Assembly (NCBI GenBank): GCA_900128395.1 | Contig: LT649465.1 | Location: 1 to 24,432, forward strand | DNA length: 24,432 bases | From: Stramenopiles sp. TOSAG23-2 | Lineage: Eukaryota; Sar | Direction: 5' to 3' | Shown here: in pieces, positions 1 through 9,549 of the stretch | Position numbering within the stretch: the stretch's first letter is position 1 | Layout of the letters: every line of letters starts with the position of its first letter | The notes under the pieces: generated by a model | Seen by the model: the letters and a program-made list of their open reading frames with translations, nothing else | What the model was told of the DNA's origin: nothing | The model's database searches: none | Made by a program: the position numbers and the translations under genes

Positions 1-2520
1 GAGAAATATAAAGCATTAGTTGAAAGCCACAAATCAATGATAGGCATGGTTGCTCACAATAGTATGAAAGCAGAAAGAGAAGCTGTTGTAAAAAAACTGA
101 AAGTAATGAAAGATATATTTCTTGGGAGTAATGAAGACGCAATGAAAATAATTGTAGAGCAGCTTGGTACTGGGGCAACAGAAGAGGTCAAATCGTTAGT
201 GGATGTTGCAGTGCAGAAAATCACTACTGTGCAGGATAAACGAGAAAAAGCCACGGAGAGATGGCGTCAAATTAGACGTATATCGATGCCTCAATTAGAA
301 CACAATATGTCTAGAATTACCAACAGATTAGTCGAGCAAAAAAAAAAATCCGATGAATTCAATCAAATGCGCGAAGTGATGGCACAACCTGTAACAAGCG
401 CTGATCCTAGAGATGGGCATTTTGTAGAAGATTTTCATAAACACTCGCGTGCTATGCACGATAAATTTGCCGGGCAATTGAAGGATGCTAAAAAAGAAAA
501 TGAGGATTTGAATCAAACGATTGAAGATTTACGAGAGGACATAATTGATAAGAATGTACAAATGGATGAATTAAACGCTACGATTACAAAATTAAAGGAA
601 GAAGTAAGAACAAAAAGCGAATTGGAAGATGAAATTGTAATTCTTAAGGAGCAAATTTTAGGCTTGAATTCGGAAAAAAAAAGGTTACTTTCGCATCATT
701 CGCAAGAGACTACAAATTTCGAAGTTCAAATAGAAGGATTACGTGCTGATTTGAAACGCAATGAAGAAAAAATGGCAGAGGTAAATCAAGACGTTGCAGA
801 GTTAACCGAAGAATATAAAAAAAAACAAACTTGAAAAACAAGATATGAAAAAAAGTTACGATGAACAGCAAAAAGCCATTCGGAATGTACAAATGAAATT
901 ATTGAACGCTACAAAGAAAAACGGAAAACGAAGTAGAAGAATGTCAATGGCGGCATTAGATTTACAATGGCCGGCAGTTGAGAAAGCGGTGGATGATTTT
1001 CTTGATGAGCGGAAAAGGCTGGATAAGGATATCAAACGGAATGAAAATATGAAAAAAGAAGTTGACTCGACTAAAGCTAGAAATAGAAAGTGGGAACGTG
1101 AAATAGATGAAAAAAATGAAAAAACACAACATCAATTAGATGCATTGAAGCACCAACAACGTGAATTACGAACCTTAAAAGAAGATTTAGATAATAGACA
1201 AGCAACTTTAAAGACGAATGAAGAGAAATATATGGAAAAAGATGTGATACTCAATCATAGAGAGCAAGATATCATTAAAACAGAAACGCATTTACACAAT
1301 TTGGAAACTACATTGCAAGAGCAAAGCGAACAAAACGAGGAAGAACAAGAAAAGTTAAGAGCTGATTTAATGGATTTCCATAAACGCGAGCATAATTTGA
1401 AAGTACAATTTCTTAAAGTAGACGCGGCAACTGCAATACAGCGTGTTATAAGACAAGCATTATTACGCAAAGCCTCTTATAATTCGAAAAAAGTTTTGAA
1501 AAAATTAGCAGACGTCGAGGAAAAATCTAAGATAGTTGAAGCTCAGTTAGTTAAACAACGTGAGAAAAACGAGGATATTCATAGTAAAGAACTTCAATTA
1601 AATTTTCTGGAGGAAGATTTGAATAGAAGAAAACATGATATAGATGACCGTCAAGCTAGAATGGAAAAGTTACAAATCGATTTAAATAAACTTGAAAAGC
1701 AAGAGAAAAAGATTCAAGATGACTTAGATAAGCGTACGATGGAAGTTGCATCGGAGCAACAACAATTAAACGATTGGAGGCAAGACTTAGCAAAAAAAGA
1801 TGCTGAAAATCGTGATTTGGAAAAACAATTATCAGAATTGAAAATTGAAGTTGATGAGAAATTAAAGAAACAACAGCAAGACTTTTTAGTTTTGGAACGG
1901 GAGAAAACAACATTAGCAGTGGAACGGAGTGCCATTAAAAGCAGAAAACAACAAATCGAAGAAATGACTAAGAACAAATTAGCATTGAACGTGGTGAAAT
2001 TAGAGATTCAAAAGCAAAATTAGGAGCAGTGGAAGTGGCATTGCGTTCTAGAGAAGAATCGGTAGATAATAAATTGGCAAAATTAAGCAATATGAAAGTA
2101 GATATTGAGGAAAGAGAAGAGAAAGGAAAAGGAATAGCTGCCAAATTATCTCAATTAGAACGTAGAGAGCATTTATTATCAGAGTCAGAAAATGAATTTT
2201 ATACAAGGAAAGCGGCAACGTTGGTTAAAAAATACAAAAATGAAATCAACAGTTTAGAAGAGCAATTAAATGCATCATGTGATTCGGTCACTCGGTACAA
2301 AAATAAAAATGCTGCGTTGACAAAGGAATTGACCGACTTAAGAAGGACATTGCAATCAAGTAAAGAGGAGGAATTTGGCATGTCCAGGGAAACTGCCATG
2401 AAAAGCTTAAATGAAGCAAGGTCATTGCTACGATCAATGCAAGATTCCATGCAAGAAAGTTCAAGTAGAAAAAATTACAAGACTACTCGTATTGCAGAAG
2501 TGATAAATGTAGAATTATGA
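1..2520 (+). CDS. Large coiled-coil protein with IQ motif, 5'-truncated, two apparent frameshifts
   Basis: One long coiled-coil protein is spread over three consecutive frame segments (1-834, ~836-2023, ~1972-2520). The first is open from base 1, so the N-terminus lies outside the window. Nearly all of it is Lys/Glu/Gln-rich heptad-type sequence, as in basal-body, centrosomal or axonemal scaffolds. An IQ motif (AIQRVIRQALLR, about 1435-1470) predicts calmodulin or centrin binding. The frame moves by +1 near an A9 run at 817-825 and back near 1972-2022. Coiled-coil character continues across both breaks and the third segment is in the frame of the first, so I treat them as one gene. The stop is TGA at 2518-2520. 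The breaks could be sequencing errors, a decaying gene or, less likely, programmed frameshifting. I do not recognise the specific orthologue; coiled coils give little family information. Confidence 0.75.
817..841 (+). other. Frameshift site 1 in the coiled-coil gene (A9 run)
   Basis: The first frame ends at TGA 832-834 just after nine A residues. Removing one A joins EEYKKK to NKLEKQDMKKSYDEQ in the next frame with no loss of coiled-coil character. Alternatively a +1 slip at ACT-TGA gives QT-EKQDMKK. Homopolymer length error is the simplest reading. Confidence 0.65.
1972..2023 (+). other. Frameshift site 2 in the coiled-coil gene
   Basis: The second frame ends at TAG 2021-2023. The third frame is open from 1972 and reads IERGEIRDSKAKLGAVEVAL, a better heptad-type sequence than the second frame's LALNVVKLEIQKQN end. 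A one-base loss between about 1980 and 1995 would explain the change. It restores the original frame, compensating the first break. Confidence 0.55.
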
Positions 2521-3295
2521 AAAATTAGAAGAAAAATATAATATAATAGGATTAAGTTACAGTATTTCAAACCCATTCTAATATAATTAAGGATGTTATT
2601 TTATTATATATGTAATAAATATAATATATCTAAAGATACAAACATCTATCCTTAAAACAATCCCTTTTCTTCTTTTTGGTATTTATTATTTATTATCATA
2701 CTAGTATTATTTACTATTCAATAATTTACTATCGATAGTCGATTTAGATTAGTGGCTTTTGTGGGCTATACCAGGTATTAATATAGCACAATATACCTGG
2801 TAGTATAATAATAATAATAATATAAATATTTTATTATTATTGCATGGCACCATGCCATTATTATATGCATTCCAGGCATTGAAGAATGATAGACTAATCT
2901 AACTAATGCACTAATGATGATGCCAGAAAAAATAATAATGCATGCATTATTATTATTATTATTATGATGTATTATATTGTTTTTTAAAAACAGAAATATA
3001 TAGAATCTATTTATTTGGACCACACACTATAATATTAATATATATCATATATTCGTAAATTCTTGGCATTGTTTGTTTTTGTAATATAATACAATTATAA
3101 TTTTTGTTATTTATATTGGTGACATCATACTTTTTTGTTCGTTTGGTTTTTTTTTTGTGCACCACCTTGTTGTATATATTTTTTTACATTTTTGTATAAG
3201 ATATTAAAATATATATATATATACGTCAACTGTTTTTTTGTATAATATATTTTTGTCTTTTTTACAATAATATAGAAAGAAGAAACAAGAGAAAG
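2521..3295. other. AT-rich spacer with hairpin and TAA microsatellites
   Basis: No gene is supported here. The stretch holds a hairpin formed by TACCAGGTA (2769-2777) and TACCTGGTA (2794-2802), ATT/TAA triplet runs around 2804-2840 and 2945-2965, a TGCATTCCAGGCATT segment near 2866-2880, T-rich runs at 3130-3190 and an AT run near 3208-3222. It should contain the terminator of the coiled-coil gene and the promoter of the peptidase gene; neither can be placed precisely. Confidence 0.6.
2769..2802. repeat. Inverted repeat TACCAGGTA / TACCTGGTA
   Basis: Two nine-base reverse-complementary copies separated by 16 bases could form a hairpin. The same nine-mer pair recurs at 8516-8524 and 8558-8566 in another intergenic spacer, so it is probably a dispersed repeat and not a local accident. 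Confidence 0.6.
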
Positions 3296-6200
3296 ATGTA
3301 TACTATCAAACATAATTTATTATTGCAACTGCATATTTTTCTGATCCTAATTATGCAAATGTATATAGAAATTAATGGAATTGAAAATAATGTTGGTGTT
3401 TTAAATACATGGCTGGTTAGTGGAAACTCAGAGAATGCACTGGATTTAGTATTTTTATCCGAGGGATATACCGATAGAGAAAAAGATAAATTTCTTAATG
3501 ATGTAAAACGTTTTAAAAAAGAAGGATTCGAAGAAGGGGGGCTGTATTTCAATTATAGTCCATTTTTTAATTTACACAGTGTCTTTACCCCGTCAAAATT
3601 ATCAGGTGTTGGTACAAATGGAAGCCCAAAAGATACCGCATATCACCTGTATCGTGATTCAGGTAAATTGCGGTCTATACTTCCTGTAGACGATTTTTCA
3701 TATCCAAAGGCACTAAGGCTTTGTAGAAAACACGCGCCAGAGTGTGATATTGCTGTGATTTTAGTCAATGATCCATTTTATGGTGGACTTGGGGACGAAG
3801 TAGCGATTTTAAGTGCGTCGAAATCTACAGGTTCGATAGCATTTAGGCATGAACTAGGTCATATATTGGCTGATATTGGCGAGGAGTATGATGGTGGAGA
3901 TGATTACAGCGGTGCAAATTTTGCAAAAACAAATAGATTATGTAAAGAAAATGAAAAACCTGAGAAGAAGGTATTGTTTGATGGTGTTGAACGCATAGAG
4001 TGGCCATGTGTACCATGGGGTAAATGGTTGAGCAAACCATTGAAAAGTGGAGAAAATAAAATTACTCCACAACCTATACGTATGGTATATATGGAACATC
4101 CTTGGGCCAGTTTTGATAAAGACGACGATGAACTTCATGAATTAATTTGGAAAAATAAGTTCCACTCCAAAGGGAAACCGTCATTTTTAAATTTAGAATT
4201 TAGTGCATCTGGTATAAGTGGATCTGGAAAAATAAAATTATTTGTTGATGAACATGAAATTGGAGCATTAGATTTGCCAAAAGACAATGATCGGCATTTT
4301 TTTGAATTTCATACGAAAAATAATGTCGATTTTATGTACAGTGAGGAAGATTCGGAACATGAAATTGTGATTGCAATTGAGAGTACTGTTAAAGGAAATA
4401 TAGGCTCCGCATTTCCTAAACACCCACCTCCGATGTTATGTCATATTGGAATTTGGGAATATTTTGAACCATTTGACTCAAAGGAAGGATTTATTGGCGC
4501 GTTTCCTGTTTATCAAAAGGCAGGTGGGGAAATAATAGGATACCGACCAACTGATAATTCATGTTTAATGCGAGAAATGCAATCAAAAAAATTATGCCCA
4601 ATCTGTAGAGAAGCAATATGGAAACAGCTATTCGCAAAAACACAAATATTGGAATCCATACAATACACAGTTGTGTCAAATGATGTGACCATATCATTAA
4701 AAACATTACCTTTTAGCATAATGCGTCGTTTGGAAAATGTGAATGCACATGATTCGCTTCAAAATGAAGAATTTCAAATTCGGTGGGAAAGATGCAATGA
4801 AGTTAGTAACAATGTAAGAAGAAAAGCATGGCAACAAAATGCAAATATGTTCTCCATAGATACAAAAGTTAAAACTGCAATTGGCTGCTGGAAAGTTTAT
4901 TTACAATTAATATCTGATGAAGTAAGGAACGGAAGAATGCTTCTAGGTGCTAAATTTAATATACCAGCAAATATGACTTCAAATGCAGTAAAATTTGCAA
5001 TCATTCCGGCGGATGACAGTTTAAATTTATTAGAAAGTAAAAAGGATAAAAAAATAGGCGATATGCCTGGAAAAGAAGAAGAGAGGGATGAACTTAATTT
5101 GAAGAAGAGAAAGGACATGGCGAGGACGAAACAGCATTTTAGTAATATTGAACAAAAATCTTCAAAAAAAGATAAACATGTTGTATCAATATTAAAACAG
5201 GAAAAAGTAATTGCAGTACAATCTAAAAAATCAAATTTTGGTATATATCTGGTTTATAAAGTTGATTTTTGTGTAGTAGCAACTATTTTGATATTTTATT
5301 TGGTTGGTGGTTCAAAAATTCGAAGTTTAATCAGGCGAAATAATATCGTTCTAATATTTTTATTTGTACTTGTCCATGTAAGTTTGATTGCTTTTTATCA
5401 ATATGAAATTGAAAATCAACCATACCAATCATCTGTCTTAGTACAAAATGTTAAAAACAACCAAAACCAACAACATATTACAAATAAAAAAAAAATAGAA
5501 ATACAAAGATTACCAACAAAGAAAGTTGTAAATGCTGTACAGAAACATGAAAGTAAGCAATTGCAAGGAGATAAAAAAGATATACAAGATCAAAAAGAAG
5601 AAAAAGTCCCTACTTCAAATAAATTAAATGATATGATTAAGACCAACACAATAAATTTAGCAAAGACCATACGTCGAGAGAAATGTAAAAGTGCACATTA
5701 TGGACCAGAGAAATTAGTTGATGAAGATGGTTACATTTGTCCGCTGGTATTAGCTGATTTTACCAATGGTTGTTGCCCACGACAGACTAGTTCATTATTA
5801 TTGAAGAAAAAAGCAATATCAAAACGATATCAATGTAATAATTGTCACAAAAAAATGCAATGTTGCAAAGAATATGAGACTTGTATATCTTGTTGTATTG
5901 GCAAACTTGAGGAAGAAAAAGAACAAAATGGCAATAATGATAAGAGCACAATCAAGAATGCAAAAGATAATATGGATAAAACGAAACCAATAGAATTAGT
6001 TTATGATGGAATTAAAATTTTTAAACCACCCCAATGCTATGATGAAAATCCATTTATTAAATGCCAATGTAGATGTAAAACACATAGTCAATTGTCAAGG
6101 CATGAAAATTCATATAGAACACCTTGGCATTTTTGTTATCACGAGACCCCACCCTCACGTCCACCATATGAATTAATAATAGCCAATCGTGAGGAATCGT

Positions 6201-6448
6201 GTGTATCAGCTTGTCATCGTCATCAAGGTATGATATGTGAAGACCATGATCTAGTAGCGATTAATAATTGTGCATATTTAAAGAAAACATTTTCATGTAA
6301 ATCGTGTAACGGGAATCGAGGTAGTGATCAACCGGCATTTAACCCAAAAGAAAAATCATGTCTCTTTAACAATAATTTACAATACATAAGTTGTTCTGGG
6401 CAACATAAGGATACTAAACGGTTGTGCCCGTGCAGAAAACCATGGTAG
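3296..6448 (+). CDS. Predicted M64-type metallopeptidase fused to SPRING (C12orf49)-like and MGAT5-C-terminus-like domains
   Basis: A 1050-residue protein. A hydrophobic N-terminus (about 8-25) looks like a signal peptide. Residues about 45-260 resemble peptidase M64 (IgA peptidase family): LVFLSEGYT, then HELGH at 185-189 followed by EEY at 196-198, giving two His zinc ligands, the catalytic Glu and a likely acidic third ligand. Two hydrophobic helices (~658-672 and 684-701) flank a basic loop (KIRSLIRR), so both ends are predicted lumenal. Residues ~797-951 match SPRING: C-x-GY-C, NGCCP, CCKEYETCISCC, CRCKTHSQLSRHENSYR and FCYHE. Residues ~968-1046 resemble the Cys-rich C-terminus of MGAT5/GT18 proteins (CVSACHRHQGMIC, INNC, GSDQPAF, LCPC). 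Animal SPRING is a single-pass ER/Golgi protein that licenses site-1 protease. Its role here (proteolysis in the secretory pathway) is inferred. The frame is uninterrupted, arguing for one polypeptide. Confidence 0.85.
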   Translation: MYTIKHNLLLQLHIFLILIMQMYIEINGIENNVGVLNTWLVSGNSENALDLVFLSEGYTDREKDKFLNDVKRFKKEGFEEGGLYFNYSPFFNLHSVFTPSKLSGVGTNGSPKDTAYHLYRDSGKLRSILPVDDFSYPKALRLCRKHAPECDIAVILVNDPFYGGLGDEVAILSASKSTGSIAFRHELGHILADIGEEYDGGDDYSGANFAKTNRLCKENEKPEKKVLFDGVERIEWPCVPWGKWLSKPLKSGENKITPQPIRMVYMEHPWASFDKDDDELHELIWKNKFHSKGKPSFLNLEFSASGISGSGKIKLFVDEHEIGALDLPKDNDRHFFEFHTKNNVDFMYSEEDSEHEIVIAIESTVKGNIGSAFPKHPPPMLCHIGIWEYFEPFDSKEGFIGAFPVYQKAGGEIIGYRPTDNSCLMREMQSKKLCPICREAIWKQLFAKTQILESIQYTVVSNDVTISLKTLPFSIMRRLENVNAHDSLQNEEFQIRWERCNEVSNNVRRKAWQQNANMFSIDTKVKTAIGCWKVYLQLISDEVRNGRMLLGAKFNIPANMTSNAVKFAIIPADDSLNLLESKKDKKIGDMPGKEEERDELNLKKRKDMARTKQHFSNIEQKSSKKDKHVVSILKQEKVIAVQSKKSNFGIYLVYKVDFCVVATILIFYLVGGSKIRSLIRRNNIVLIFLFVLVHVSLIAFYQYEIENQPYQSSVLVQNVKNNQNQQHITNKKKIEIQRLPTKKVVNAVQKHESKQLQGDKKDIQDQKEEKVPTSNKLNDMIKTNTINLAKTIRREKCKSAHYGPEKLVDEDGYICPLVLADFTNGCCPRQTSSLLLKKKAISKRYQCNNCHKKMQCCKEYETCISCCIGKLEEEKEQNGNNDKSTIKNAKDNMDKTKPIELVYDGIKIFKPPQCYDENPFIKCQCRCKTHSQLSRHENSYRTPWHFCYHETPPSRPPYELIIANREESCVSACHRHQGMICEDHDLVAINNCAYLKKTFSCKSCNGNRGSDQPAFNPKEKSCLFNNNLQYISCSGQHKDTKRLCPCRKPW

Positions 6449-6880
6449 TTATGCATGTGTATATGTATCATACGAGAAAGAAGAAACACGTGTATGGAGA
6501 AATATGACACATATATTTGCATATCATCTATCAATAGTGTGTGTGGAAGTTTTATACGGTATGCTATCAGGTACGAAGTGTTCGTACGACATTAAAATTT
6601 TTACAAATAATTGTACGCGTCAATATCTTACTGAAGAATGAAGAATCGTTTTTCATGTATTCGAGAGATTAATTAAATCAATACTACTCTAGAATTTAAT
6701 TTATACACTCACACACCGCAAAAATTTATTTTATTTTTACGAACTTGTACGAGTCGTAATATTTACTCACATGTGATTAATTTCCTACTCTTCAAAAATC
6801 TACGTTCGTAAGAAATTACAACAATAACTGAGGCGCAGTAATATCTATCTCACACTATAGGGCTTTCTCCCCTATAAAAA
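6449..6880. other. Convergent intergenic spacer
   Basis: AT-rich spacer between two convergent genes (peptidase on +, DUF4485 gene on -). It must hold both 3' ends and cleavage signals. Short TACG/CGTA-containing words are frequent, but I see no gene or clear structured RNA. Confidence 0.5.
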
Positions 6881-8338
6881 TTACAACTCACTTATGTTCA
6901 TAACACTACTAGTATTATCATGGATATCACTTAAGATACGAATTTCATCAATATTACCCCCGTTAATATTGCTACTACTATTATACGAGGCGTAATTATC
7001 TTTTTCCTCATAATTATTTTTATGCCCATTGTTTAAACTATTCATTGTGACTGACAGATTTAATGAGTTTGTTTTATTTTCCAGCACAATTTGTTTCATA
7101 CTTTGTTGAAATTTATCTAAATAATTGAAATAATCCAATTCATTTGGCTGTTTATTAAATAAAACAGCCGCATCTTTATCATTCGTTTCATTTGGAGCTA
7201 TGAAGCTTTGTAATCCTTTTCTATTTGAAGCGACTTGAATAGTATCAGCTTTATAATTCCTGTTGGTAGAATATTGCTTCTTTTTATTTTTGGTTTTATC
7301 ATTTTTGTTCAAATTTATTTGCGATAATGTTGTATAAAATGACTTCGCCTCATTCTTTTCTTCGTGTTGATTCAAAGGAATGCTTTTAGCAGCCGACAGA
7401 ACCGCATCAAATTCAAACATCGCATTTCCAGGCATAGAAATAAGCTCTTTTTCAGCTGGGTGAAGTTCTTGAACCTCTTTTAATTTTTTTAAGTTATTAG
7501 TTTGTACACGACTGAGATCATCAATTTGAACTTCATGGAATTTTTCTAACCTCTCTATTTCTCGACTTTGTCCCGCTTTTAAATATTTAAGTTCTTGTTC
7601 TAAATGGATGATCCTTATTTTTTGCCCCGCGACAATTTTTTCAAGCTGCATAGCTTTTGTTCGCCAACGCTTTGTACTTTGCTCTATTATGATATTTTTT
7701 GTACTAGTAAACTGATTTTGTCTATTGGAGTTGTCGTCTTTCATTTCATGTGTTTGTTGTAAATAATAATTATTATTACTTTTATCCTCTATATTGTCAC
7801 TTTTTCGATAATTATGACTTTGTTGATGATTGTGTGTTTCATGTTGGTTATGTGAATGGCTATAATTGCTATTATTGGTATCGTGGTGATTAGCTTTCGA
7901 CATTTCTCCTAATGTTTCAAGATACGAGGAATGAATATGATGTTCCTCTTGCGAATTTCTATGTCCTTCATTGTTTTTAGTTATATTTCTAGTATTGCTA
8001 TTATTATTTACATTGTGATTGTTACCCAAATGTATATGTTTTCGGTAATGTTTCTTTTGATATTTTACTTTACTTTCCGCTTGAAAATTCTTTAGCACAT
8101 CAGGTGCATTTTTATTAAATGGAAAGCTAAAATCCTTTTCAGTTGTCATTTGTTTTACAAGATTTTTGGCATATTTGTTTCTTAAACGCTGCCACGTTAA
8201 AACAGTGGTAGGCTCATCTAGCTTTTTCAACCAATTTTTAACACGAACTTGACGTCTTCTATGAATATTCGGCTTTAACTTTACAATTTTCTTTCGTGTT
8301 GTTTCATATTCGTGGTCTAATTTATGCGATAAAGACAT
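6881..8338 (-). CDS. DUF4485-domain coiled-coil protein (CEP112-like)
   Basis: I choose the ATG at 8338 (MSLSHKLDHEYE), giving 485 residues. An upstream in-frame ATG at 8410 would only add a hydrophobic, Asn/Ile-rich stretch typical of spacer. The first ~85 residues resemble DUF4485, the N-terminal domain of centrosomal CEP112/CCDC46: LDHEYETTRKKI, IHRRRQVRVKNWLKKLDEP, RNKYAKNLVKQM, then FPF. A His/Asn-rich low-complexity region follows (about residues 125-225). A coiled coil comes next (about 230-300: KAMQLEKIVAGQKIRIIHLE, then LKYLKAGQSREIERLEKF). The rest is Asn/Lys-rich and probably disordered. CEP112 is larger and mostly coiled coil, so this is a relative sharing the N-terminal domain, not a confident orthologue. 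Centrosome or basal-body location is inferred from the family. It is convergent with the peptidase gene. Confidence 0.75.
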   Translation of the reverse strand: MSLSHKLDHEYETTRKKIVKLKPNIHRRRQVRVKNWLKKLDEPTTVLTWQRLRNKYAKNLVKQMTTEKDFSFPFNKNAPDVLKNFQAESKVKYQKKHYRKHIHLGNNHNVNNNSNTRNITKNNEGHRNSQEEHHIHSSYLETLGEMSKANHHDTNNSNYSHSHNQHETHNHQQSHNYRKSDNIEDKSNNNYYLQQTHEMKDDNSNRQNQFTSTKNIIIEQSTKRWRTKAMQLEKIVAGQKIRIIHLEQELKYLKAGQSREIERLEKFHEVQIDDLSRVQTNNLKKLKEVQELHPAEKELISMPGNAMFEFDAVLSAAKSIPLNQHEEKNEAKSFYTTLSQINLNKNDKTKNKKKQYSTNRNYKADTIQVASNRKGLQSFIAPNETNDKDAAVLFNKQPNELDYFNYLDKFQQSMKQIVLENKTNSLNLSVTMNSLNNGHKNNYEEKDNYASYNSSSNINGGNIDEIRILSDIHDNTSSVMNISEL

Positions 8339-8458
8339 CTGAGCAATAATTTCAATTTTGCTTCTTATTGATTTATTTAAGTTTATGTATATATATAACT
8401 GGCAAAACAAAGTTTGTGTGCGTTGTTTCTATTATTAATAAATATGACAATATTATTT

Positions 8459-8566
8459 TACCAGGCTTATAACTGTTGTTGTTATTATATTATACCTAAG
8501 CCAGGTAAGTACTAATACCTGGTAAATAATAATAAAAATGAAATACAAGAATAATGATACCAGGTA
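8459..8566. repeat. Cluster of ACCAGG/CCTGGT palindromes
   Basis: Four occurrences of the ACCAGGT-type word lie within about 110 bases, two being the full nine-mers TACCTGGTA and TACCAGGTA in inverted orientation. A nearby GGAATGCCTGTGGAATGCA (about 8593-8611) resembles, in reverse complement, the TGCATTCCAGGCATT at about 2866-2880. Both spacers therefore seem to hold members of one repeat family. Confidence 0.5.
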
Positions 8567-8954
8567 TACTATGATATATATTAAAATAGAATGCTGGAAT
8601 GCCTGTGGAATGCACTCTATTAGACTAGTAATTATTATAGTACAATACACCTGATGGCCCCTGGCCTGGCCAACTAACTGGCCAGCTGCACAGCCTAAAA
8701 ATATCAGATTTTTATGTAGGAGTTTTTATTAGGAGTTCTCTATAGGGAGCGTCGTGTGTTCCGAATATAAAATACGTTTTTCGGTTTAAGATATCCTCAA
8801 TACACTTTGGAGCGGCCGAAATCAATTCCAACAGTTTAATGCTGAGTGGTGTTAAAAAAGGGTTCGTTGGTATTAGACAGTCCGGTTTTTAACACGGCTG
8901 ACTGGCTGATGGCTGATGATTACCGGGTAAAATTATGTGGTGATACTAGGTATT

Positions 8955-9224
8955 CCCTGCCCTGAAGGAAGTGTGTGGGTGTCAATAATGTATCTTGTGT
9001 TTCTATATGCTGTTTTTAATATTATAAGGATTTATTTATTTGTAACACTACAGTATAATATCTTATAGTTTATATAGTGTAAAAGTATCTATTAATGTAG
9101 TTAATCTATTTAATACTATGGATTTTACCATTTCATAAGCATATCGGCAATCTACTATGAGAACCTTAAATTGATTAAAATTTTATAAACTAAAAGTAAT
9201 TACTTATGATATTTCAGGGCAGGG
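8955..9224. repeat. Possible short element bounded by 12-bp inverted repeats
   Basis: CCCTGCCCTGAA at 8955-8966 and its exact reverse complement at 9213-9224 bound a 270-bp AT-rich, non-coding segment. The geometry would fit a small non-autonomous element, but no target-site duplication is evident and the match does not extend beyond 12 bases. Confidence 0.3.
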
Positions 9225-9549
9225 GTCTTATTAATTTCATTAATAAAGAATTTTAAATATTATTAAATATATACATTATACATTATATAATATATAAAGA
9301 GTATAAGAAGGAAAAAGCATAATCATAACAATACATACGTAAATGACAACAACATCCTTACATTTATTACAACAATACAAAAGTCACGTAAACAAAACGA
9401 AATAAAACCACCTAGACGAGATAAGTTTTGTCTGCTAATAATCAAAACACCAAGTAAAGCTACATCTAAGTAATTGTAAGAACGTATTTTATTTACTATT
9501 AATACTATAGTATTAACTATTAAAAGAAGAAATAATACAATATAATACA

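Larger units (their letters stand above)
8339..9549. other. Divergent spacer with palindromic repeats
   Basis: About 1.2 kb between divergently transcribed genes, so it should hold two promoters. It contains TACCTGGTA at 8516-8524, TACCAGGTA at 8558-8566, half copies at 8459-8465 and 8500-8507, a GC-richer patch with TGGCC inverted words at 8652-8694, and a 12-bp inverted pair at 8955-8966 and 9213-9224. The stretch 8740-8940 is less AT-rich than the rest but has no open frame of note and no recognised RNA gene. Confidence 0.6.

Noticed and set aside
1991-2023. A 33-base GT...AG intron that would remove the stop at 2021-2023
   Set aside because: Its length is a multiple of three, so removal would not bring the reading into the frame that continues to 2520.
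2778-3552. Several minus-strand short frames rich in Ile, Tyr and Phe
   Set aside because: They follow T-rich and triplet-repeat spacer or lie antisense to the peptidase gene; no protein-like features.
8490-8515. U1 snRNA 5' end on the minus strand (TACTTACCTGG)
   Set aside because: The word arises from the local palindromic repeat; no Sm site or U1-like stem-loops follow.
8503-8517. Intron-like GGTAAGTACTAAT on the plus strand
   Set aside because: Donor-like and branch-like words lie directly adjacent in a spacer and belong to the palindrome cluster; no flanking coding sequence.
8740-8940. Less AT-rich spacer patch tested for tRNA or snRNA genes
   Set aside because: No tRNA B-box with matching acceptor stem and no recognised snRNA core could be found by eye.
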